Positions 37,510-45,576 of a stretch of DNA of 64,000 bases are shown here, one piece after another. The notes beneath the pieces were generated by a model, which worked only from the letters and a program-made list of their open reading frames with translations, made no database searches and was not told where the DNA came from. The position numbers were made by a program, and so were the translations under genes. Each line of letters begins with the position of its first letter. Position 1 is the first letter of the stretch. Source of the DNA: Cellulophaga baltica (lineage in GTDB: Bacteria > Bacteroidota > Bacteroidia > Flavobacteriales > Flavobacteriaceae). The stretch covers positions 35,160 through 99,159 of the forward strand of contig NZ_JAHKQN010000013.1 in the NCBI RefSeq assembly GCF_018861125.1, in the 5' to 3' direction.

Positions 37510-38493
37510 TTAAAACTGGGTCTTTTTACTTTTAATGAATTTAAGAAGTATTGTTGATGAAACTTTATCTGTATTATGTACAATCATTTCTTTTATGGCA
37601 TCTTTACAAGCATTTGAAACATCTGCAAAGCTTAAGCCTACCGCTTCTTTTGAAAGCGAACTTATAGTTTTACCTTTGGCTAGAGAGTATCCCTTTAGTT
37701 GAACTTTTAAAAGTTTGGCTATTTCTTTATCACTTGGAAGAGGATATTGTATTATATCATCAAAACGTCTGAATAGAGCTTTATCTAATGATTCAGGAAT
37801 GTTAGTGGCTGCAATAAGTAAACTATTTGATTTATCTTTTTCGATGTTCATCAAAAAACTATTCAAGACTCTTTTTATTTCCCCGACATCGTTTCCATAA
37901 CTTCTATTCGAACCAATGGAATCAAATTCATCGAACAAGTAAACCGCTCTATGCTGATACATAGAATCAAAAATCAGTTTAAGTTTTGCAATAGACTCGC
38001 CCATATATCTACTAATCAGACCATCTAAACGAATTATAAATAAAGGAATTTCTAAATCACCAGCAATCGCTTTGGCTGTCATTGTTTTTCCGCAGCCAGG
38101 TGGTCCAACAAGCATTAATTTTCTTCTTGGTTCTAAATTATGCTGTAAGAGTTGGTCGAATTTTTGTTGTTCAGAAAGAATACGAGTGATTGCTTCTGAA
38201 ACTTGTTCGGTCAAAACCATATCCTTGGTTTTGATATGCGGACGATAAACTTCTAATAAATCTTTTAATTCTCTTTGGGCTTCGTTTACGGGAAGAATTC
38301 TTGTCTTGGTTACTGAACTTACATTTCGCTTGGACTTTATTTTCTCAATAAGGCCCTTCAGTTCCTCAGCCAACTTGGTATGACCTTTTTTAGCTTCAGC
38401 TGCGGCAATTTGCATTGCTGTGGTGTAAAAACGGCTATCGTCTTCGTCACCATAACTTTGTAATAATGCCTTTATCTTTTCTGCTGCTACCAT
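37510..38493 (-). CDS. AAA+ ATPase, IetA-like partner of the protease
   Basis: A 327-residue classical AAA protein: Walker A GPPGCGKT (130-137), pore-loop-like SRYMGES (161-167), Walker B LFDEFD (186-191), sensor-1 ATN (229-231) and candidate arginine fingers R242/R243. A helical N-terminal domain (about 1-110) would recognise partners. It is the first gene of the cargo B operon and likely controls or feeds the subtilase. On the minus strand a TACTTTTG box (38498-38505) lies 4 nt before the ATG, with TTA 19 nt upstream, so the mRNA may be nearly leaderless. Confidence 0.88.
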   Translation of the reverse strand: MVAAEKIKALLQSYGDEDDSRFYTTAMQIAAAEAKKGHTKLAEELKGLIEKIKSKRNVSSVTKTRILPVNEAQRELKDLLEVYRPHIKTKDMVLTEQVSEAITRILSEQQKFDQLLQHNLEPRRKLMLVGPPGCGKTMTAKAIAGDLEIPLFIIRLDGLISRYMGESIAKLKLIFDSMYQHRAVYLFDEFDSIGSNRSYGNDVGEIKRVLNSFLMNIEKDKSNSLLIAATNIPESLDKALFRRFDDIIQYPLPSDKEIAKLLKVQLKGYSLAKGKTISSLSKEAVGLSFADVSNACKDAIKEMIVHNTDKVSSTILLKFIKSKKTQF

Positions 38494-38565
38494 AAAACAA
38501 AAGTACTGAATTCCAAATTATTTATAACTAAATTTTTAAACTGATAAGTATATTTTGAAATTCAA

Positions 38566-39228
38566 TCACTTGCGCTTATCCCCAGCCTTCGTGTCAAAAG
38601 CAACTAAATTAAAAAGTTCGCGCATTCTGCTGCGAACTCGATTACCATACCGTTCTTCCAGTTCTTCAGCGTTTAGGTTTGTTGTAGCGTGCGTTTTGAT
38701 TTTATGTTTGGTATCGAGATATAGTTCATATCTAGATAATAACACTTCGCCCATTACGTTCAAGTCTTTTCCATAAAATCTTCCAGCTGGTTCAACACCC
38801 AAATCATCAAAGCAATAGAATCTAGTATTGCCGTATTCTTCAACAGTTTTAAAACCAAGATGGTTAAAACCGAAAGTCACATTCCGACAAGGAATCATTT
38901 CGTAAGGTCGTTGCATCGGAACAATGTGGCGTAGCAATTTCATAAGGCTGGTTTTACCACATCCGACAGGTCCGGAAAGAAGAATACCTTTGTTGATATC
39001 AATACCGTAAGTAGCGCAGCTCTCTTTATCTTTTATGAAGTAAGAACAGAGCTTTAGTAGGATATCTTTATCCTCATTGTAAATTCTGAAATTTTTACCG
39101 AAAAGTAGTTTTCCTTTGGCATTCAAGTAAATCAGAATTTTTGGAAAATCGTAGAGTACACTTTTACCATCAAATTTTCCTATCGAATATTCCACGCCAC
39201 CTTCGGTAATTTTAGAGGGGTTGTCCAT
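38566..39228 (-). CDS. DnaC-like helicase-loader ATPase
   Basis: A 220-residue P-loop ATPase with Walker A GPVGCGKT (86-93), Walker B FYCFDDLG (about 138-145) and a C-terminal RSRMRELFN box with an arginine-finger candidate, as in DnaC/IstB-type helicase loaders. Its start overlaps the end of the upstream DnaD-like gene by 17 bp. Together they could load the host replicative helicase onto the excised ICE circle. The role in replication is inferred from domain type and pairing. Confidence 0.8.
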   Translation of the reverse strand: MDNPSKITEGGVEYSIGKFDGKSVLYDFPKILIYLNAKGKLLFGKNFRIYNEDKDILLKLCSYFIKDKESCATYGIDINKGILLSGPVGCGKTSLMKLLRHIVPMQRPYEMIPCRNVTFGFNHLGFKTVEEYGNTRFYCFDDLGVEPAGRFYGKDLNVMGEVLLSRYELYLDTKHKIKTHATTNLNAEELEERYGNRVRSRMRELFNLVAFDTKAGDKRK

Positions 39229-39964
39229 AATCTTTGTTTTTAGTGGTTCGCAAGTTGTCCTTGATTTGGGACGCTTGTTTTTTGTTTACTTTGTTTTCTT
39301 CGTCAAAAAGTTCGGTTCTATCCATCCAGTTTTTGGCTACTGCACGCCAATCTCTAATCGATTTTCCATCGCTCGTTTGCCAATTACGAGCTTCATAATG
39401 CTCGTAGAATTTTTTTCCTTCATCAGCATTAAAACCTTTTTCAATAAAAAAATCAATAACGGCCTGCCAGCCCTTTGGGTGTTTTATATTGTTTTCTTGT
39501 TTTGTATTGTTTATAGTAGATACCAATGCTTGTCCACTGGTGGGACGGTGTGGGTCTAGAGCTTGTCCATTTATGGGATGGTGCTGTCCCACAACTGGTT
39601 CACGAATGGGATGGTACTGTTCCGCAAGCTGTTCTAAGGTGGGATTGTACCGTCCCATATCTGGTTCATCACTTGTACCGATAATGGACATCTTAATTTT
39701 ACTGCCCTTATATGGATTGTTAGATGGGAAATAACACAGGTAAAGCCACGAGTCCAAATCTGTTACACACCTATGATATGTGGATTTTGAGCCTATTTTG
39801 GAAGCCATCATTAAATCCCGTCTATTTACATAAAATTCATCTGCAAAGCGGCTGCTGTTCCATTCTTGGAACAACGCCATATACAAACTGATATGAGTAG
39901 GATTTAAACGGTCATCAAAATAGAACTTTTCAAAAGCCGCATTAAGTAGCTTTATATAGTTCAT
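39212..39964 (-). CDS. DnaD/primosome-like protein with 11-residue repeats
   Basis: A 250-residue protein: an N-terminal winged-helix-like domain (about 1-95, LNPTHISLYMALFQEWN), a Pro/His-rich linker made of four degenerate 11-residue repeats (104-147; GRYNPT, EQYHPI, GQHHPI, DPHRPT cores), then a helical region (about 160-230) with WQAVIDFFIEKGF and DWRAVAKNWMDR, as in primosome-type or DnaD-like proteins of Bacteroidetes elements. It precedes the DnaC-like gene. Often annotated merely as a transcriptional regulator; a replication role is inferred. Confidence 0.7.
   Translation of the reverse strand: MNYIKLLNAAFEKFYFDDRLNPTHISLYMALFQEWNSSRFADEFYVNRRDLMMASKIGSKSTYHRCVTDLDSWLYLCYFPSNNPYKGSKIKMSIIGTSDEPDMGRYNPTLEQLAEQYHPIREPVVGQHHPINGQALDPHRPTSGQALVSTINNTKQENNIKHPKGWQAVIDFFIEKGFNADEGKKFYEHYEARNWQTSDGKSIRDWRAVAKNWMDRTELFDEENKVNKKQASQIKDNLRTTKNKDYGQPL
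39524..39655 (-). repeat. Four 33-bp degenerate repeats in linker
   Basis: The codons for residues 104-147 of the DnaD-like protein form four 33-bp units, each with an [YH]-[NHR]-P-[TI] core. The DNA repeat is recognisable as recurring TGGGA and GTCC blocks on the plus strand. Confidence 0.75.
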
Positions 39965-39967
39965 CGA

Positions 39968-40252
39968 TTAAAAATTTAGACCGTGATGCACGCGGTTAGC
40001 ATCCATAACTTTTTGAATTTCTTCTGTGTCATAGTAGATGATACCACCCACTTTTGTGTATGGCAATGTGCCATTGATGCGAAGATTCTGCAATGTGCCA
40101 GGACTTACTTGAAGCAAGTCCATAACCTCGGAAGATTTGAGATACTTTTTGAGTTTTCCCTTGGACTGATTGGTAAGTAGTTTTTTGATGTCATCGAGCA
40201 ATTCCATTTTGAAATCTCGAAGGTCGTCTGTGGTAATAATACTTGTCGGCAT
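39968..40252 (-). CDS. Excisionase-type HTH protein (Xis-like)
   Basis: A 94-residue protein with a helix-turn-helix of the excisionase/MerR-like type in the C-terminal two thirds (YLKSSEVMDLLQVSPGTLQNLRINGTLPYTKVGGIIYYDTEEI). Proteins of this type act as recombination directionality factors or regulators in Bacteroidetes ICEs, in the manner of Xis2c of CTnDOT. It is the first gene of a unit with the DnaD-like and DnaC-like genes (3-bp gap) and has RteC-candidate operators upstream. Confidence 0.82.
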   Translation of the reverse strand: MPTSIITTDDLRDFKMELLDDIKKLLTNQSKGKLKKYLKSSEVMDLLQVSPGTLQNLRINGTLPYTKVGGIIYYDTEEIQKVMDANRVHHGLNF

Positions 40253-40272
40253 AATAGAACGGTTTTAAAGAA

Positions 40273-40312
40273 AAGGACTATCAGGAATTTAAATTTTTAA
40301 TTGATAGTCCTT
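40273..40312 (-). promoter_or_regulatory. Leader hairpin in front of the xis-like gene
   Basis: A perfect 11-bp inverted repeat (40273-40283 with 40302-40312, 18-nt loop) stands 20 bp before the start codon and is followed on the minus strand by TTCTTT. It could act as a transcription attenuator or block translation; the T tail is weak. Confidence 0.45.
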
Positions 40313-40375
40313 AACTTGATTTGACTTTCGTTCTACAAATTTGAATAGGTTTATTGGATTTTATTCCCCAGTACG

Positions 40376-40388
40376 ACCGTACTACGGT
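40376..40388. promoter_or_regulatory. Putative operator ACCGTACTACGGT, copy 1
   Basis: Perfect inverted repeat with a single central base, upstream of the xis-like gene. An identical copy is at 40514-40526. Candidate binding site for RteC, whose CTnDOT homologue activates the xis operon through inverted repeats; the assignment is inferred. Confidence 0.55.
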
Positions 40389-40502
40389 TAAAATTTAACG
40401 TTTTGAAATTTGGTGTGTTTTTGTAAGTTTTGAAGTCGTTTTTCTAAATCGACACCATCAAATTGAACTAAATTTTATGAAAAACAAATGTAGAATTCAA
40501 TT

Positions 40503-40526
40503 ACCGTAGGTCAACCGTACTACGGT
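40503..40526. promoter_or_regulatory. Putative operator, copy 2 with an extra half-site
   Basis: ACCGTACTACGGT at 40514-40526 is preceded 11 bp upstream by a further ACCGTA half-site (40503-40508), so that three half-sites lie on one helix face. Confidence 0.5.
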
Positions 40527-40573
40527 ATCTTTTAACAGTTCAAATAGAAAGGCATAATAAAAAAATTGAAGGT

Positions 40574-41410
40574 CTATTCCTCGCTTTTGTTCATTTCTAT
40601 GAGTAGTGATGTAGAGAGTTCGTCGAGGAAAAGTGTTCTACTGTTTTTCCTGTTTTTGATATCGTGATAGGTTTTGTAGATGTCCTTAGGCTCAATATTA
40701 AAAAGCTGTTGTAACTTTTTTGAAACTTGCATTATACCCTGTTTTTCCTGTTTACCCAATCCTTTCGCACACAATGCGTAAACCAATTCCACGTAGTCTG
40801 TATTAGAAAAAGGCCAGTCCATCTTTTCAATTGGTTTTATGGTGGACAATTTCCCATTTAATCCTTTACGAACTTTATGCTTTTTTTCATCTAAATAGGT
40901 CACTAAGAAATCATAAGCCTTGTATTTGCCCAAAAGCATATCTCTAGGGGTACAAAATTCTGGGTCTTGAAAATAGAATTTTGAGGTAGTGATATGAAAT
41001 GTTTCCATAGAATCTCTCGTGTAATATTCCTCGTCAAAATGGGTCGCACCAGAATTAACGTAACGACCAAAATCCATATTGTAGAGAAAAAAGCGATTTA
41101 CCTTGTTGATTTTCTTTTTAATGGATTTTAACTGAGAATGTTTATTCCCTTTAGGAAATTGAATTTCAAAAGAATGGATTTCTGAAAAGTAGATGAGTTT
41201 GATGAGAGGAATCTGTTTGGTTTCTTTGAAGAACTCTATTTCTTCCTTGGTAGTTTTAAATTCATTATTGAGGATTTCTTTTTTGTAAGTGCTCAAAACT
41301 TTGCGACACAGTTTTATAGAACGATACGCCCGTTCTAAAATATTTTCATATTGAAATTTTATTTCATCCAGGTCCTGAAGTAGTTTTTTTGATAGTATTT
41401 GAGAATTCAT
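40574..41410 (-). CDS. rteC: RteC-type excision/transfer regulator
   Basis: A 278-residue protein matching the RteC family, the regulator that in CTnDOT activates transcription of the excision operon. Recognisable parts are the N-terminal helical region, the IHSFEIQFPKGNKHSQLKSIKKKI core, the DFGRYVNSGATHFDEEYY motif and a C-terminal region including VELVYALCAKGLGKQEKQ. The start is ATG 41410. It lies between the xis-like gene and a LuxR-type membrane regulator; no RteA/RteB two-component pair is present in the window. Confidence 0.88.
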   Translation of the reverse strand: MNSQILSKKLLQDLDEIKFQYENILERAYRSIKLCRKVLSTYKKEILNNEFKTTKEEIEFFKETKQIPLIKLIYFSEIHSFEIQFPKGNKHSQLKSIKKKINKVNRFFLYNMDFGRYVNSGATHFDEEYYTRDSMETFHITTSKFYFQDPEFCTPRDMLLGKYKAYDFLVTYLDEKKHKVRKGLNGKLSTIKPIEKMDWPFSNTDYVELVYALCAKGLGKQEKQGIMQVSKKLQQLFNIEPKDIYKTYHDIKNRKNSRTLFLDELSTSLLIEMNKSEE

Positions 41411-41596
41411 AAGAAGGCAATTTTTGTTTGGAAACCATAGGAATGGGATTTAGTTGATTAGGTTGCGTTTTTGTTTTCATTGTCCTGCAAAATTTAAGTA
41501 ATGACAGCTCTAAATAATAAAATTTGTAGCTCATTAGTGGAATTTATGGAACTGTCTGTAAGTTAGCTTTACGTAGTAATTATACAAGGAAAACTT

Positions 41597-41636
41597 TCCG
41601 TAATTAAATACGGAATACACCGTATTTTTCTACGGA
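41597..41636. promoter_or_regulatory. Tandem WCCGTA-N6-TACGGA operators
   Basis: Two perfect inverted repeats, TCCGTA-N6-TACGGA (41597-41614) and ACCGTA-N6-TACGGA (41619-41636), repeat with a 22-bp period, two helical turns. They lie between the LuxR-type gene and rteC and share half-sites with the operators near xis. Likely a dimer-pair binding site for a regulator of rteC; the protein is unknown. Confidence 0.6.
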
Positions 41637-41683
41637 TTTTTTGTGAAACACTCTAAAATCAATGCTTATCAGAATGAATACGG

Positions 41684-42601
41684 CTACATTTTTTTCTTAC
41701 GAAATCGCTTCAAGAATTCACGTCTGTTCTTTACGCCTGTCTTTTTAAAAATATTGGATGCGTGTTTTGATACAGTACTTTCGGCAATAAATAAATCTTT
41801 AGCAATATTTCGGTAGCTTAAATCACTTAAAATGGAAAGTGCTATCTCAATTTCTCGTCTTGTTAAATCTTCATAAAATATTTTACTCTCTATCGCTTCA
41901 TCTTTCTGCTTTTTCTTTAGAGCAAACACCTCGTACATTCGGTTATTATTTTCTATGAAATATAAATACCTATCTACTTCAATTGTAGTTATGGCATAAA
42001 AAGCCAAGTTCATCACGGTAAAGGTTATCCATTGATAGTCGCCAATAGCCGTGCAAATAGGTAACAACGCAATACTGCTTACACTTACTATAGAAAGTCT
42101 ATTCCGTCTTAAAATAAAGGCATTTGGATTATTTGGATTAGAAATCCTTCTGTAAAAAATGAACAGAAATATAATGGCAGCTATGGATATTGGTATGGTA
42201 AATAGGAATCTGGCAGAGTCTAAAGACCCTGTAACGAAATACGGAATTAAAAAAAGAATGATATAACTAACACTCGTGAATATAGCAAGATTACGAATGG
42301 AAGAATTATACTTCAGAACAACAATATCGTATTCCTTATAGAGATAATGCACAATGAAAACGCACAGCGTAATTGCCACGCTATACGTTATTATATATTG
42401 AATAATAAAAGGCCCAATAAAATTATTTGTTGGAAGAAATCCGCCAGTTGCATTATAGGCCACGAATAGTAAGCCAAGAATTAGAAAACGCTTAAAGCTA
42501 CTGTGCGTTTTCTTTCCAGAAAAGTAAAGTGTAAACAATACAATGACCGTATCTAATATTAGATAGAAGAACGTTGTCCAATGTATCGAAGTTCCAAACA
42601 T
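41684..42601 (-). CDS. Membrane-anchored LuxR-type transcription regulator
   Basis: A 305-residue protein with about seven hydrophobic segments in residues 8-215 and a C-terminal LuxR/GerE HTH (about 245-300; LTRREIEIALSILSDLSYRNIAKDLFIAESTVSKHASNI). The DNA-binding domain is thus tied to the inner membrane, a layout found in Bacteroidetes regulators that sense envelope or small-molecule signals. It lies 8 bp after the asparaginase-domain gene and just upstream of rteC on the same strand, so it may provide the signal input for ICE transfer. No cognate signal can be read from the sequence. Confidence 0.85.
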   Translation of the reverse strand: MFGTSIHWTTFFYLILDTVIVLFTLYFSGKKTHSSFKRFLILGLLFVAYNATGGFLPTNNFIGPFIIQYIITYSVAITLCVFIVHYLYKEYDIVVLKYNSSIRNLAIFTSVSYIILFLIPYFVTGSLDSARFLFTIPISIAAIIFLFIFYRRISNPNNPNAFILRRNRLSIVSVSSIALLPICTAIGDYQWITFTVMNLAFYAITTIEVDRYLYFIENNNRMYEVFALKKKQKDEAIESKIFYEDLTRREIEIALSILSDLSYRNIAKDLFIAESTVSKHASNIFKKTGVKNRREFLKRFRKKKM

Positions 42602-42609
42602 TTATATTT

Positions 42610-43095
42610 CTACTCATTGCGCTCAAATTTGTTGGTTTCTAAATTTTTGAAAACATTGTTCCAAAGAAAAATTTGTCCGTTCATAGCAATATAAACATCC
42701 GGTTTTAGAAGCTGTAATGAGCTAATTGCATATCCTAAATTAAAAGGCGCATCTGTGTTTGCAGATGAACCTAATATGAATGACCCAACCAAAACAATAG
42801 TTTTGTTCAAATTGAGCTTTCCTATATATTTTGCGGTATCTTCCATAGTGAAAGTGCCGTGGGTAATTAGAATCTTAGTCGCATTAGTTTCCTTAATCTT
42901 GCTCGCCAATAGCTCTCTGTCATCATCTGTTATTGCACGACTGTCTTTTTTGAAGACGCTTTCGATATTATATTGAAAATTGACATTTGCCTTATCCAAA
43001 AAATCCTTAATACCTACATTGGATGAAGTAGTGCCACCATCATCAATATAGTCCAAACCTTCGATTGTACCGCCAGTTGTGATTATGTGTATCAT
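42610..43095 (-). CDS. Single-domain asparaginase-like protein
   Basis: A 161-residue protein corresponding to the N-terminal domain of type I/II asparaginases: TTGGTIEG (residues 6-13) carries the nucleophile-type Thr and THGTFTMEDTA (78-88) the second catalytic motif. The C-terminal dimer-forming domain is absent, and the protein ends naturally at a stop codon, so this is a stand-alone family type and not an obvious truncation. It precedes the LuxR-type gene with 8 bp between them. Whether it hydrolyses asparagine or acts as a ligand sensor is open. Confidence 0.8.
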   Translation of the reverse strand: MIHIITTGGTIEGLDYIDDGGTTSSNVGIKDFLDKANVNFQYNIESVFKKDSRAITDDDRELLASKIKETNATKILITHGTFTMEDTAKYIGKLNLNKTIVLVGSFILGSSANTDAPFNLGYAISSLQLLKPDVYIAMNGQIFLWNNVFKNLETNKFERNE

Positions 43096-43177
43096 AAATT
43101 AAAACCTCTTCTGACTTATAAAGATAGCGTTAATTAATTTGAAACTATTTTTATTTGCTCGGTCATAATAAGAGCTT

Positions 43178-45148
43178 TTAAGAATCCTTCCACTTCATTT
43201 TCTGCAATCTAACGGCATTAAGAATAGCGAGCAAAGCAACACCTACATCAGCAAAAACGGCTTCCCACATTGTTGCTAATCCACCAGCACCCAGAATAAG
43301 TACAATTACTTTCACACCGAATGCCAAACCAATATTTTGCCATACGATTCTACGGGTTGAATGCCCAATTTTAATAGCTCTTGCAATCTTGCTCGGTTGG
43401 TCGTTTTGGATGATGACATCAGCAGTTTCAATCGCAACATCGCTACCCAAACCACCCATTGCAATACCTACATCGCTTGCTGCCAATACAGGCGCATCAT
43501 TGATACCATCCCCTATAAAGGCCACTCTCGTATCGGGTTGCTTTTTAAGTATTTCCACTTCATTGAGCTTATCTTCTGGCAGCAACCCACCTTTTGCCCA
43601 ATCTATGCCCAATTCTTTTGCGACCTGTTGGGTTATGGAATCCTTATCGCCCGAAAGCATAATAATTTTCGAAATTCCCGATTCCCTAATTTGTTTTATG
43701 GCTTGATGGGCATCTTCCTTCAGTTCATCGGCAATAGTTACATAACCTGCAAATTTTCCATCAATGGCAACCATCACGATTGATTCCACAATGTCATTGG
43801 TTGCAGATGGAACTTCAATGTTATTCGATGTCATCAGCGTTTTGTTTCCGACGAAAACAGTCTTGTCGTTGACTGTACCCTTCAATCCCTTTCCGGCAAC
43901 CTCTGAAACATTAGTCGCTTCATAATCCGAACCGTCTGCTTTGTATTCGAGAATCGCTTTTGCAATAGGATGGGTAGATTGTTCTTCCATAGCCATCAGG
44001 TATTTCATAAACTCAGCTTCCTCAAATATGATGGAATTGATTTCCTTAATTTTGAAAACCCCTTTGGTAACCGTTCCGGTTTTGTCCATTACGACAGTGT
44101 TCACTTTGGTCATTGCATCGAGAAAAGATGCACCCTTGAACAGAATACCGTTTCGGGATGCCGCACCCAATCCGCCGAAATAGCCCAAAGGAATAGAAAT
44201 AACCAGCGCACACGGGCACGAAATCACAAGGAATATCAATGCGCGATATAGCCAATCCCTAAACACGTAATCATCTACAAAAAAGTATGGTAAGAGTGTA
44301 AGTCCAATTGCAAGAAAAACAACTATAGGTGTATAAATCCGCGCAAATTTTCGAATGAATAATTCTGTCTTTGATTTTCTGGCAGTTGCATTTTGTACCA
44401 TATCCAGAATACGTGCAATGGAACTGTCCTTAAATTCCTTGGTAGTCTCGATTTCAATTACGCCATCGAGGTTTATGCTTCCAGCAAAAACAGTATCGCC
44501 TTTAGCAATAGTATCAGGTTTGCTTTCGCCTGTCAAGGCAGCAGTATTAAAAGAGCCTCTATCAGAAAGTAGAATGCCATCAAGTGGGACTTTTTCACCC
44601 ACACGCACTTGTATCTTTTCGCCAATCTCGACGGTTTCAGGATTAACCGAAACAAAATCGTTCTCGCGATAGACCAAGGCTTCATTAGGACGTACGTCCA
44701 ATAGAGCTTTTATATTTCTTTTGGCACGATTGACAGCTGCATTTTGGAAAAGTTCACCAACGGCATAAAAGAGCATTACAGCCACACCTTCAGGATATTC
44801 GCCAATGGCAAATGCCCCTAAAGTGGCAATTGACATTAAGAAAAATTCTGTGAAGAAATCGCCATTTTTAATGCTTTTCCATCCTTCCCTAATCACGGGA
44901 AATCCAACTGGGATATATGCTACTGTGTACCACAAAATGCGAATCCATCCTTTGAAAAACAGAAAGGCATCAAAGTAATCAATTGCAATTCCCACTATCA
45001 GCATCACAAAGCTGAAGATAGCTGGTATATAGGTTCTAAAATTTGAGACTTCTTCAGGACTGCTGTGGTTATGACCGTCATCGTGACTGTGTTCGCCTTG
45101 GTGTTCTTTTGGTTCTAAGTCACGTAAGTTTACTTTTTTCTTTTTCAT
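43178..45148 (-). CDS. Zn/Cd/Pb-type P1B ATPase (ZntA/CadA-like)
   Basis: Metal-exporting P-type ATPase of 656 aa. The N-terminus is His-rich (HQGEHSHDDGHNHS) in place of an HMA domain. Core motifs: TGES, SCPCALVISIPLGYF (CPC near residue 312, with the following sequence typical of the Zn/Cd/Pb subgroup), DKTGT, SGDK and IGDGINDAPVLA. It is the last gene of the right-hand metal operon and overlaps the DUF3703 gene by one base (TAATG type arrangement), so translation is probably coupled. Confidence 0.92.
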   Translation of the reverse strand: MKKKKVNLRDLEPKEHQGEHSHDDGHNHSSPEEVSNFRTYIPAIFSFVMLIVGIAIDYFDAFLFFKGWIRILWYTVAYIPVGFPVIREGWKSIKNGDFFTEFFLMSIATLGAFAIGEYPEGVAVMLFYAVGELFQNAAVNRAKRNIKALLDVRPNEALVYRENDFVSVNPETVEIGEKIQVRVGEKVPLDGILLSDRGSFNTAALTGESKPDTIAKGDTVFAGSINLDGVIEIETTKEFKDSSIARILDMVQNATARKSKTELFIRKFARIYTPIVVFLAIGLTLLPYFFVDDYVFRDWLYRALIFLVISCPCALVISIPLGYFGGLGAASRNGILFKGASFLDAMTKVNTVVMDKTGTVTKGVFKIKEINSIIFEEAEFMKYLMAMEEQSTHPIAKAILEYKADGSDYEATNVSEVAGKGLKGTVNDKTVFVGNKTLMTSNNIEVPSATNDIVESIVMVAIDGKFAGYVTIADELKEDAHQAIKQIRESGISKIIMLSGDKDSITQQVAKELGIDWAKGGLLPEDKLNEVEILKKQPDTRVAFIGDGINDAPVLAASDVGIAMGGLGSDVAIETADVIIQNDQPSKIARAIKIGHSTRRIVWQNIGLAFGVKVIVLILGAGGLATMWEAVFADVGVALLAILNAVRLQKMKWKDS

Positions 45149-45519
45149 TATGCTGCGTTATATTTCGTTAAAACTGTTTTCAAATCGAGAGGAAGTTTCA
45201 TTCTTTTTAAAGGAGGGACATCAGAACCGCCAGTATTTCCAGTTGGTACGTGGTCGATGAATGATTTCCAACCACCTATAGCTAGCCTTAGAATTTGCCC
45301 TAAAACCTCTTTAAGGTTCTTTTGTCTTAAACCAAATTTGAGCATCAACCAATGAGAATAACTATGCTCATATGGATATGACTGCCCCAATATGTGAGAA
45401 CGTTCAAGATACTGCCAAGCCTTAGATAAATCACCTTTTAGGAGCGAAATGCGGTACAGTTCAAGCTCTTTGTTATAGTGCTTCTTTAGACCGTCTGGAA
45501 TAACCGTTTTTATCTTCAT
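45148..45519 (-). CDS. DUF3703 protein
   Basis: A 123-residue protein with the DUF3703 pattern: AWQYLERSHILGQ, then conserved His residues in YEHSYSHWLMLKFGLRQ and a C-terminal GNTGGSDV segment. Family members are found with metal-efflux genes, in line with its position between a Fur-type regulator and a P1B ATPase, but their function is unknown. Regularly spaced His residues suggest metal binding. Confidence 0.85.
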   Translation of the reverse strand: MKIKTVIPDGLKKHYNKELELYRISLLKGDLSKAWQYLERSHILGQSYPYEHSYSHWLMLKFGLRQKNLKEVLGQILRLAIGGWKSFIDHVPTGNTGGSDVPPLKRMKLPLDLKTVLTKYNAA

Positions 45520-45576
45520 TTCTTTTGTGTATTAAAAAGCAAATTTATGTTAAGAACCAATGCAACGGAAGTGCAT

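Larger units (their letters stand above)
40253..40573. other. Control region between xis-like gene and rteC
   Basis: This 321-bp gap holds a leader hairpin (40273-40312) and two ACCGTA-C-TACGGT inverted repeats (40376-40388 and 40514-40526). A CAAATTTG sequence at 40336-40343 could serve as a -7 box for the xis-like gene (7 of 8 matches on the minus strand). No gene is seen. Confidence 0.6.

Noticed and set aside
42610-43095. Truncated asparaginase pseudogene
   Set aside because: The frame ends cleanly, both N-terminal catalytic motifs are intact and the gene is tightly placed before the regulator; a stand-alone domain family is more likely.
43361-43783. 140-codon frame opposite the Zn/Cd ATPase gene
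   Set aside because: Overlaps conserved ATPase motifs in the opposite strand and shows no protein family.
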